From assembly GCA_910583695.1 (NCBI GenBank), contig CAJTZL010000034.1:1-15219 (forward strand): 15,219 nt of DNA, in the 5' to 3' direction. Of the stretch, positions 7,182 to 13,496 are shown one piece after another (the stretch's first letter is position 1; each line of letters opens with the position of its first letter). Under the pieces are notes generated by a model. It ran no database searches. It worked only from the letters and a program-made list of their open reading frames with translations, and was not told where the DNA came from. The stretch is from an uncultured Oscillibacter sp. GTDB lineage: Bacteria > Bacillota > Clostridia > Oscillospirales > Oscillospiraceae. The position numbers were made by a program, and so were the translations under genes.

Positions 7182-8573
7182 ATGAAAAAGAACGTCGCCT
7201 ATGCCGTCTTCACGGCGCTGATCCTTCTGCTATGCCTGATTCCCTCCCTGGGCATGCTGCTCCCGACTCCGGAGGACGCAGCTGGAGGCAATCAGGCCCT
7301 CTCCCGTGCACCCTCCCTCCGGGACCCGGAGGGACGTTGGAATCCCCAATATCTTACCCAGCTCCAGAGCTACGCCCGGGATAACTTTTATCTCCGCCAG
7401 GAAATGATCACTTCCTGGTCCGCCCTGAACGCCAAGGGGCTTCGCAGCTCCATTACCGAGGACGTGGTGCTGGGAAAGGACGGCTGGCTCTACTTCGCCG
7501 ACACCCTGCCGGATTACACCGGAACCGCGCCCATGACGGAGCGGGAAATCTTCTCCGCCGCCCGGAATCTGGCGCTGATCTGCGAATATTGCGAAAGCCA
7601 GGGGGCGAAATTTCTCTTCACCGTCGCGCCCAACAAGAACTCCCTCTACCCTGCGCACATGCCCGCCCTGCCCCAAAGCAACCTGCGTTCCAACGCGGAC
7701 CGTCTGGCGGAGGCCCTGGAGCGGGAGGGCGTGGAGTATCTGGACTGCTTCGCCCTCTTTCGGAGTCAGGAGGAAACCCTGTATTTCAAAACCGATTCCC
7801 ATTGGAACGGCAAGGGCGCGGCCCTGGCCGCCGATGCGGTGAACGGAGCCCTGGGCCGCTCCTCGGACTGCTTTGCCGGGCCCTTCACTCATGAGGAAGC
7901 CCATAAGGGGGACCTCTACGACATGCTCTATCCCGCCGGGGACGGATTGGAGGCCGATCCGGTCTGCGGCAGAGCGCCGTCTTTCACCTACGACGCGCCC
8001 ATCCGCTCGGCTGAGAACCTGACCATCATGACCCACGGCGGCGGAGAGGGCTCTTTGCTGATGTTCCGAGATTCCTTCGGAAACAACCTCTACCCCTATC
8101 TGGCGGACAGCTTTGACGCGGCCCTGTTCTCCCGGTCCATGCCCTACCGGCTGGAGCTGGTTTCCCAGCGGGAGGCGGACTTCGTGGTGGCGGAGCTGGT
8201 GGAGCGGAACCTCCGATATCTCATTCAAAATGTCCCCGTCATGCCTGCGCCCAGCCGGGAACTGCCGGAGGGCTATCCCGAAACCTTCTATTTCTGGGAC
8301 GACGGAATCGACTTTTCCGTGGAGGCGTCGGAAATTTTGCCGGGCTACTCTCTGGCCATCCATCCCAAAATTGCGGAGGATCTGATTCTCCCGGCAGCGG
8401 CCCCGGACTCCCGGGTGCTGGTCCCGGCGTCGGATGGGAATTTCTATGAGGCGTTCTTACTGGAGGGCAGCAGCGCCGGCCTCTATCTGCCGGAAGACGT
8501 CCAGCCCCTGGGTTTGGCCTATGCGCCGGTCTGGGGAACGCCGAATACCGAGAGTTTTATTCAAAACAATTGA
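7182..8573 (+). CDS. DHHW/AlgX-AlgJ-like SGNH O-acetyltransferase partner, membrane-anchored
   Basis: 463-residue protein with one N-terminal hydrophobic segment (about residues 5-27) that should act as an uncleaved anchor, placing the rest outside the membrane. The SGNH-type catalytic residues are visible: Asp205 and His207 in TDSHWNGKG, and Ser298 in FRDSFGNN. Their order and spacing resemble the AlgJ/AlgX triad. NGKGA and the following region also match the DHHW family. AGGTGG before the ATG and the nine-base gap from the MBOAT gene show tight coupling. In paired systems the MBOAT protein delivers the acetyl group and this partner transfers it to a glycan hydroxyl. The target glycan cannot be read from sequence. 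The roughly 150 residues after the catalytic serine show no motif I recognise. Confidence 0.85.
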   Translation: MKKNVAYAVFTALILLLCLIPSLGMLLPTPEDAAGGNQALSRAPSLRDPEGRWNPQYLTQLQSYARDNFYLRQEMITSWSALNAKGLRSSITEDVVLGKDGWLYFADTLPDYTGTAPMTEREIFSAARNLALICEYCESQGAKFLFTVAPNKNSLYPAHMPALPQSNLRSNADRLAEALEREGVEYLDCFALFRSQEETLYFKTDSHWNGKGAALAADAVNGALGRSSDCFAGPFTHEEAHKGDLYDMLYPAGDGLEADPVCGRAPSFTYDAPIRSAENLTIMTHGGGEGSLLMFRDSFGNNLYPYLADSFDAALFSRSMPYRLELVSQREADFVVAELVERNLRYLIQNVPVMPAPSRELPEGYPETFYFWDDGIDFSVEASEILPGYSLAIHPKIAEDLILPAAAPDSRVLVPASDGNFYEAFLLEGSSAGLYLPEDVQPLGLAYAPVWGTPNTESFIQNN

Positions 8574-8593
8574 ATATATGAGTATATATGAGT
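8574..8593 (+). repeat. Tandem 10-base AT-rich repeat between two genes
   Basis: ATATATGAGT occurs twice back to back (8574-8583, 8584-8593), starting on the base after the upstream stop codon and running up to the next gene's ribosome site. It is far more AT-rich than its surroundings. It also forms part of a promoter-like arrangement (TTGAAT at 8570, TATAAA at 8593, 17 bases apart) whose start point would fall after the Shine-Dalgarno. Confidence 0.6.
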
Positions 8594-8595
8594 AT

Positions 8596-8604
8596 AAAGG
8601 AGAG
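8596..8604 (+). promoter_or_regulatory. Ribosome binding site that sets the SLH-transglutaminase start
   Basis: AAAGGAGAG sits seven bases before the ATG at 8612, which begins a standard signal peptide. The in-frame ATG at 8588 lies upstream of this site and would add eight residues before the signal peptide, so 8612 is preferred. Confidence 0.75.
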
Positions 8605-8611
8605 ATCAACC

Positions 8612-10252
8612 ATGGGAAAGAACCGTTGGATTGTGCTTCTGCTGGCCCTGGTGATGCTGGCTGCCGCCGTGCCTGTCTGCGCCTTCGAAACGGAGAGCCC
8701 CGTCCTAAGCGCTTACAGTGAAGAGGACTACGGCGGGCTGGCCCCGCCTCCCGCACGGCCTTCCAGAAACCCTAGCCGCCCCGCCGGGGAAGGGGACAAC
8801 GGCGGTATCGCGCCCTCGCCCGAGCAGACCTCCTCTTCCTCCGGCCGTCCTGCCGGAGAGGGCGACAACGGCGGCATCGCGCCCTCACCCGGGCAGGCCT
8901 CCACTTCCTCCGGCCGTCCCGCCGGAGAGGGTGATAACGGCGGCGTCGCACCGGACCAGACGGCCTCCTCCCCTGCCAAGCGGAAAAGCATCGCTGCCGG
9001 CAAGGTGGTGGCGGGAGTCTCCCTGTCTGCCGACAACCACATCGCCTACGCCCAGGGCAGCGGCGGCCTGTTTCCCTCCTTCAACCCCACCCGGCAGGTT
9101 ACACGGGCCGAGGCGGCTCAGATGCTCTACCGCCTCCTGCCGGAGCAGACCCCTTCCCCCGCCGGGTCCTACGCCGACGTGCCCGCCGCCGCATGGTACA
9201 CCAAGGCCGTGACCACCCTGGCGGGCCTGGGGGTGCTGGAGGCCCAGGACGGCATGCTGGACACCGGGCGGCCCGTCACCCGGGGGGAGTTCACCCGGTA
9301 CGTCGCCTGCTTCTTCCCCCTGCGGACCGACGGCCAGCTGTTCCCCGACGTGGCGGAAGACGACCCCAACGCCCCCTTCATCCGCTCCGCCCAGGCTTAC
9401 GGCTGGGCTCAGGGAGGCAGCGACGGGCTCTTCCACCCCGATGAGATCATCAACCGGGCGGCGGCGGTGACGCTGCTGAACCGGGCCCTGGGCCGGACGG
9501 CGGACCGGACCTACATCAGCCAAAACCACCCCGCCTTCTATGTGGACGTTCCCCCCTCCAGCTGGTACTATTACGACGTCTGCGAGGCCGCCATTCCCCA
9601 CCAGCACACCGGCTCCGGCGATGCGGAGCGCTGGACCTCCCACACGCCCAGAACAGAGGTCCCCAAGGACGGCATCCAGATGGCGGACGGCTGGCTCTAC
9701 TGCTACGACAGCGCCCGGGGCGACGTGGTCCGGGACGCCGCGGTGGGAACCCACTACTTCAACAGCAGCGGACGCTTCACCACCGGGAACAACGAGCTGG
9801 ACTCCTGGCTGCACAAAATCGTTTTGGCCCACACCAAGGAGTCCCAGACCCAGGAGCAGAAGCTCCGGTCCGTCTACCTCTACACCCGGGACTCCTTCAC
9901 CTACCTGCGCCGCCCGCCCTATGCGATGGGTGTGTACGACTACATGGAAACCGACGCCCTGCGCATTCTGGACACGGGCTACGGCAACTGCTACTGCTAC
10001 GCCGCCCTCTTCTGGTATCTCTCCCGCTGGATCGGCTACGACGCCACCATTTACAACGGCACCGTAGGCGTCCGCCGGTCTCCCCACAGCTGGGTGGAGA
10101 TCAGCCTGAACGGCAAATCCTACATCTTCGACACGGAGCTGGAAATGGCCTACCGCCGGAAGCAGCGGTTTGACGTGAACCTCTATAAATTCCACGACGC
10201 CGGGAACAGCTGGAACTACCACCGGCCCCAGCAGGGCGGCGTCCAAATGTGA
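8612..10252 (+). CDS. Secreted SLH-domain protein with C-terminal transglutaminase-like domain
   Basis: 546-residue exported protein. Residues 1-24 form a signal peptide with likely cleavage after VCA. A Pro/Gly-rich linker (about 45-120) contains a 23-residue repeat, RPAGEGDNGG-x-APSP. Three SLH domains follow (about 125-175, 187-235, 244-294) with TRAE at 164, TRGE at 223 and a degenerate NRAA; a partial fourth SLH-like stretch starts near 306. Residues 360-392 resemble an aromatic/Gly wall-binding repeat. The C-terminal transglutaminase-like core has a Cys460 (GNCYCYAA), His492 (PHSWVEI) and Asp507 (FDTE) triad. SLH domains normally hold proteins on pyruvylated wall polymer. The enzymatic half could be a peptidase or a cross-linking transamidase, and sequence cannot decide. 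It sits mid-operon behind the acyltransferase pair. Confidence 0.88.
   Translation: MGKNRWIVLLLALVMLAAAVPVCAFETESPVLSAYSEEDYGGLAPPPARPSRNPSRPAGEGDNGGIAPSPEQTSSSSGRPAGEGDNGGIAPSPGQASTSSGRPAGEGDNGGVAPDQTASSPAKRKSIAAGKVVAGVSLSADNHIAYAQGSGGLFPSFNPTRQVTRAEAAQMLYRLLPEQTPSPAGSYADVPAAAWYTKAVTTLAGLGVLEAQDGMLDTGRPVTRGEFTRYVACFFPLRTDGQLFPDVAEDDPNAPFIRSAQAYGWAQGGSDGLFHPDEIINRAAAVTLLNRALGRTADRTYISQNHPAFYVDVPPSSWYYYDVCEAAIPHQHTGSGDAERWTSHTPRTEVPKDGIQMADGWLYCYDSARGDVVRDAAVGTHYFNSSGRFTTGNNELDSWLHKIVLAHTKESQTQEQKLRSVYLYTRDSFTYLRRPPYAMGVYDYMETDALRILDTGYGNCYCYAALFWYLSRWIGYDATIYNGTVGVRRSPHSWVEISLNGKSYIFDTELEMAYRRKQRFDVNLYKFHDAGNSWNYHRPQQGGVQM
8777..8953 (+). repeat. 69-base in-frame tandem repeat in the SLH-transglutaminase linker
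   Basis: Two full 69-base units (8777-8845, 8846-8914) and a shortened third (8915-8953) encode RPAGEGDNGG(I/V)AP with Ser-rich ends. The nucleotide copies are close but not identical. The array precedes the first SLH domain and would lengthen the spacer after signal peptide cleavage. Confidence 0.85.
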
Positions 10253-10269
10253 GAGAAAGGAACAGCGCT

Positions 10270-10950
10270 ATGAAAACAAAATGGACCCTCCTCCTCTGCG
10301 CCCTGCTGCTGAGCGCCCTCTGCGCCTGCGGCGGCCAGCCTTCCCAGACGGAGGCGCCTCCCGTCCAGGACGCCGGAGAACCGGCGGCTCAGACCACCCC
10401 GGCCCCCCGGGAAGAGGAGCCTCCCCAGGAGGATGCAGAGCCTGATGAGGAAAACGAAGAACCGCAGCCGGATATGACTTCGGTCACTGACCCCGGTCAG
10501 CCGGAGTTCTCCGCTGAAAGCGGCGAGGCTCTCGAGGCGGACGTCCCGGAGCAGGCCCCGGCGAAGAGTGAAACCCCTGCCGCCCAGATGGAAACGGAAC
10601 CGCCCGCCCCAAAGCCCGAACCCAAAACCGCTCCCAAGCCGGAGCTGAAACCCGACCCGAAACCGGAACCGAAAGCCGATCCGAAGCCCGAGCCCGTTCC
10701 TCAGCCGGAGCCGGAGCCGGAACCCGAACCGGAGCCCGAACCTGAGCCGGTGGACCGCAAGGCCGTGGCCCAGGGGCTGGTGGGCCGCCCGGTCAGTGAG
10801 CTCTATGCCGCCATCGGCCGCCCCATCTCCTCCGACTACGCCCCCAGCTGTCTGGTAGTGGACGGCGAGGACGGCGAGCTGATCTACGACGGCTTCACCG
10901 TCTACACGGAGAAGGGCCCGGATTATGAGACGGTCTACGCCGTGTTCTGA
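10270..10950 (+). CDS. Lipoprotein with Pro/Glu/Lys-rich stalk and small conserved C-terminal domain
   Basis: 226-residue predicted lipoprotein. The N terminus has a hydrophobic signal and the lipobox LCAC with Cys20 as the lipidated residue, followed by GG. Residues 21-160 are low complexity: first an acidic Pro/Glu/Gln region, then repeated KPEPK- and PEPEP-type units, probably an extended stalk across the wall. Residues 161-226 form a compact domain (AVAQGLVGRPVSELYAAIG, then ELIYDGFTVYTE) of a kind I associate with clostridial lipoproteins and that has no known function. The ATG at 10270 has AAAGGA eight bases upstream, and the in-frame codon at 10249 overlaps the previous gene without such a site. 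The 17-base gap from the SLH-transglutaminase gene supports co-transcription. Function unknown; it could be a membrane-side partner or substrate of the neighbouring enzyme. Confidence 0.82.
   Translation: MKTKWTLLLCALLLSALCACGGQPSQTEAPPVQDAGEPAAQTTPAPREEEPPQEDAEPDEENEEPQPDMTSVTDPGQPEFSAESGEALEADVPEQAPAKSETPAAQMETEPPAPKPEPKTAPKPELKPDPKPEPKADPKPEPVPQPEPEPEPEPEPEPEPVDRKAVAQGLVGRPVSELYAAIGRPISSDYAPSCLVVDGEDGELIYDGFTVYTEKGPDYETVYAVF
10603..10749 (+). repeat. Pro-Glu/Lys-coding low-complexity repeat
   Basis: This part of the lipoprotein gene encodes degenerate KPEPK and PEP units, ending in seven consecutive Pro-Glu pairs from 10705 made of CCGGAG/CCCGAA-type hexamers. Length changes in units of six bases would keep the frame and alter stalk length. 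Confidence 0.8.
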
Positions 10951-11008
10951 CGGCTTCCGCGTCTCGAAGGGCTTATGATGGCACTGAGCAGGTCCCACTC
11001 TGACCCGT

Positions 11009-11014
11009 GGAGGA
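11009..11014 (+). promoter_or_regulatory. Ribosome binding site that sets the M15-type gene start
   Basis: GGAGGA lies ten bases before the ATG at 11025. The in-frame GTG at 11007 overlaps this site and would put six extra residues before the positively charged start of the signal anchor, so 11025 is preferred. Confidence 0.65.
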
Positions 11015-11024
11015 TACAATTCAA

Positions 11025-13415
11025 ATGAAGCGAATATGGATTCCGGCCGCTGTCCTTGCACTGGCGGCCTTGACGGCCGCTTACTTTTACATACCCAGCG
11101 GCGTCCGTCCCAGCTTTGGTGAGGGAGATCTCCGCATCTGCCTCAACGGGGACGGAACCGCCTCCCTCAGCTGGCCGGAGGCCCGGCTGGAGGTTCCGGC
11201 GGAAGCGCCGCCGGAAGCCCCCCCGGGGGACGGGGATGCGCTCCCGGAGGAAACGCCGGAGGAAGCCGGCTCCCCCGTCTTTTATCAGGTGGATATCAAA
11301 CACGGGGACCAGCATCTTCAGCTGCTCCCCGACGGCCCCGGCGTCCTCTGCCAGGATTTGGCGCCGCCTATGAAAATCCGCATCCGGGCCGTGACGGAGG
11401 GGAAAAATTTCCTGGGGCTGTCCCGGACTCTTACCGGCCAGACGCTGACGGCGGAGGTCGCCGAAACGGACCTCTCCGCCCCGGAGGCGGTGGGCATGCC
11501 GGAAGCGGGGAAGCTGGTTCTCTCCTGGAAGCAGGAGGGGCAGGATCCCGACTTCTATGAAATCTCCGCCCTGGAGGGGGGGCAGAGCGTCCGCACCATC
11601 ACCGCCCAGGGGAAACAGGCGCTTTTGAAGGTCAGCAAGCGGGATGGAGACCTCGTTCTGCCCAGCCGCGCCCATCCTCTGGAGGTCCAGGTCCGGGCGG
11701 CAGTCCGGGGGGAGGGCTATGTCCTCTGCGGCCCCGCCTCCAACACCGTCTCCGTGGAGCGGCAGGACCTGCTGGGTACGGAGCTGAACCTCTTCCACCA
11801 GGAGACGGCGCCGCGGACCTACACCCTGGAGTGGGACGAGACCAAGGGGGAATCCTACCGGCTCTATGAGCAGTTCGGGGAGGAGTGGACCCTGCTGGAT
11901 ACCCTGGAGCCGGCGGAGACCCTTACCTATGCGCTGGGCCGCCTGGACTCCGGATCACTGCACCATTACATGGTGGAGGCCATAGACCGCGGCGGCGATG
12001 TGCTCTCTTCGGAGATCCTGCCCTTTTACGCCTCCGTGGACCCGCTGTACGCCACCGTCTGGCCCATCATCGATCAGCCCTTCTACGAGAAGGCGGACGG
12101 AGAGTCCGCCTCCCTGGGGAAGATTCCCGGGGGAACCGCTCTGTGCGTCCTGGAGGAGAGCGGGGACTGGTTCCAGGTCCGGTACAAGGACCAGTACGGC
12201 TGGGTGGACAGCCGCTTCTGCATGATCAACCTCCCGGAGTATGTGGGAGACTACTGCGCCTATGACATCACCAACAGCTACCGCTCCGTCTTCAAGGTCC
12301 ATGAAAGCCCCATCGCCCTGATCACCGATCAGGTGGTCCAGGGCTTTGAGCACATCCAGACGGAGGACGGGCAGTTCTTGGTCCCCTACCTCTACCCCTG
12401 CGCCCGGAAGCTCCTCCGCGCCGCCCAGGCGGCGGAGGCCGACGGCTACCGGCTGAAAATCTACGAGGCCTTCCGCCCCAACGAGGCCACCCGCTTCCTC
12501 TACGACACCACCGCCGCCCAGCTGGACTGGGCCGCCCTGGTCTACGACGAGGAGGCGGAGCAAAACGCGGACGGGTCCTACCCCGCCGTGGACCCCGTCA
12601 CCGGCTGGGTGGTGGACCTGTCGGACGGTCTTTTGATCGACCCGGAGACTGGGGAGAAAATCAGCCGGGAGGACCTGGCCCTGCGGCTGGCGGAAGAAGC
12701 GGAGAAAGCGGCCTCCCTTGAGGAAGGGTTGATGCTTGGCGCAATCGTGCCGGAGGAGGAGACCCCGCCCCAGGACGGCGCCGCGCCGGAGACTCCGGAG
12801 CCCTCCCAGCCCTTCTTCACCCTGCCGGAGGACGGTGAGGGCAGCGGCCTGGAGCCCGCGCCTCAGCCGGAGCCCGTTCCCCAGCCGGAAGCCCCGGAGG
12901 CTCAGGCCCCCCAGGAGGGGGATTCCCCGGAGGAGGGCGCGGAAGCGCCGGAGTACGACACCTACTTCCAGATCATGACCAACAACGGCCGGTTCGGCCT
13001 GGGCAGCTTCCTGGCCCGCGTCACCTCCGCCCACAACCGGGGCATTGCCCTGGACCTGACCCTGGAGCGGCGGGCCTCCGGCCAGGAGCTGGAGATGCAG
13101 AGCGCCATCCACGATTTGAGCTGGTACTCCGCCGCCTACCTGAACAACGACAGCGCCAAGCTCCTGGAGAAGTACATGACCGGCGTCGGAATGCGGGGTC
13201 TCAGCTCCGAGTGGTGGCACTTCCAGGACGACGAGACCCGGGAGGCCATCGGCCTGACCAGCTACCTCTTCAAGGGCGTGGACCTGAGCGGCTGGACCCG
13301 GGACGACCGGGGCTGGCGCTACCGGAACGCGGACGGCGGCATTTACAAAAACACCTCCGTCACTGTGGACGGAAAGCGCTATACAGCGGACCAGGGCGGC
13401 TACATTTCGGAATGA
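11025..13415 (+). CDS. Membrane-anchored multidomain protein with SH3-like and VanX-type (M15D) dipeptidase domains
   Basis: 796 residues. Residues 1-22 are a signal anchor. Roughly 25-340 look like three fibronectin-III-like beta domains, the first interrupted by a Pro/Glu-rich stretch near 55-85. An SH3-like wall domain spans about 343-398 (ending YGWVDSRF). A D-Ala-D-Ala dipeptidase-type domain follows: Arg484 in YEAFRP, zinc ligands His670 and Asp677 in SAHNRGIALD, and Glu729 and His732 in SSEWWH, matching VanX (Arg71, His116, Asp123, Glu181, His184) in order. Between Arg484 and His670 lie 186 residues against 45 in VanX, so a long acidic Pro/Glu-rich insertion (577-645 being the most extreme part) splits the fold. 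The C terminus (about 755-796) resembles a cell-wall-binding repeat. Last gene of the envelope operon; no vanH or vanA nearby, so wall-peptide turnover is more likely than vancomycin resistance. Confidence 0.85.
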   Translation: MKRIWIPAAVLALAALTAAYFYIPSGVRPSFGEGDLRICLNGDGTASLSWPEARLEVPAEAPPEAPPGDGDALPEETPEEAGSPVFYQVDIKHGDQHLQLLPDGPGVLCQDLAPPMKIRIRAVTEGKNFLGLSRTLTGQTLTAEVAETDLSAPEAVGMPEAGKLVLSWKQEGQDPDFYEISALEGGQSVRTITAQGKQALLKVSKRDGDLVLPSRAHPLEVQVRAAVRGEGYVLCGPASNTVSVERQDLLGTELNLFHQETAPRTYTLEWDETKGESYRLYEQFGEEWTLLDTLEPAETLTYALGRLDSGSLHHYMVEAIDRGGDVLSSEILPFYASVDPLYATVWPIIDQPFYEKADGESASLGKIPGGTALCVLEESGDWFQVRYKDQYGWVDSRFCMINLPEYVGDYCAYDITNSYRSVFKVHESPIALITDQVVQGFEHIQTEDGQFLVPYLYPCARKLLRAAQAAEADGYRLKIYEAFRPNEATRFLYDTTAAQLDWAALVYDEEAEQNADGSYPAVDPVTGWVVDLSDGLLIDPETGEKISREDLALRLAEEAEKAASLEEGLMLGAIVPEEETPPQDGAAPETPEPSQPFFTLPEDGEGSGLEPAPQPEPVPQPEAPEAQAPQEGDSPEEGAEAPEYDTYFQIMTNNGRFGLGSFLARVTSAHNRGIALDLTLERRASGQELEMQSAIHDLSWYSAAYLNNDSAKLLEKYMTGVGMRGLSSEWWHFQDDETREAIGLTSYLFKGVDLSGWTRDDRGWRYRNADGGIYKNTSVTVDGKRYTADQGGYISE
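12752..12960 (+). repeat. Pro/Glu-rich low-complexity segment inside the dipeptidase domain
   Basis: Encodes a highly acidic run rich in Pro, Glu, Ala and Gln, including QPEPVPQPE, between two parts of the predicted zinc peptidase fold. The segment 12870-12889 is identical at 19 of 20 bases to 10690-10709 in the lipoprotein gene. Confidence 0.7.
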
Positions 13416-13440
13416 GCCCTCTCCCCGCAGGCAGAAGGAA

Positions 13441-13479
13441 TCCCCCGGAAACCTGATCAGGTTTCCGGGGGAGTTTTTT
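13441..13479 (+). terminator. Intrinsic terminator of the envelope operon
   Basis: A perfect 32-base palindrome (13441-13456 and 13457-13472) centred on GATC and followed by TTTTTT (13474-13479), 25 bases after the M15-type gene. It lies between convergent genes. On the minus strand the sequence after the stem is TTCCTTCTG, a poor U-tract, so it should work mainly on the plus strand and only weakly for the facing gene. Confidence 0.9.
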
Positions 13480-13496
13480 CAGATTGCGGGCTGCTC

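Noticed and set aside
8885..10246. Long minus-strand open frame opposite the SLH-transglutaminase gene
   Set aside because: Val/Gly-rich shadow with no recognisable domain, while the plus-strand product has a signal peptide, SLH domains and a catalytic triad.
10951..11008. Possible promoter (TATGAT at 10974-10979) before the M15-type gene
   Set aside because: No acceptable -35 box at 16-18 bases upstream; a short intra-operon gap explains the arrangement better.
11955..13220. Long minus-strand open frame opposite the M15-type gene
   Set aside because: Shadow frame; the plus strand carries the zinc-peptidase motifs through this stretch.
12471..13220. Vancomycin resistance (vanX)
   Set aside because: The catalytic motifs are VanX-like, but no vanH, vanA/B or VanRS genes are present, and the protein is membrane-anchored, multidomain and outside the cell, unlike cytosolic VanX.
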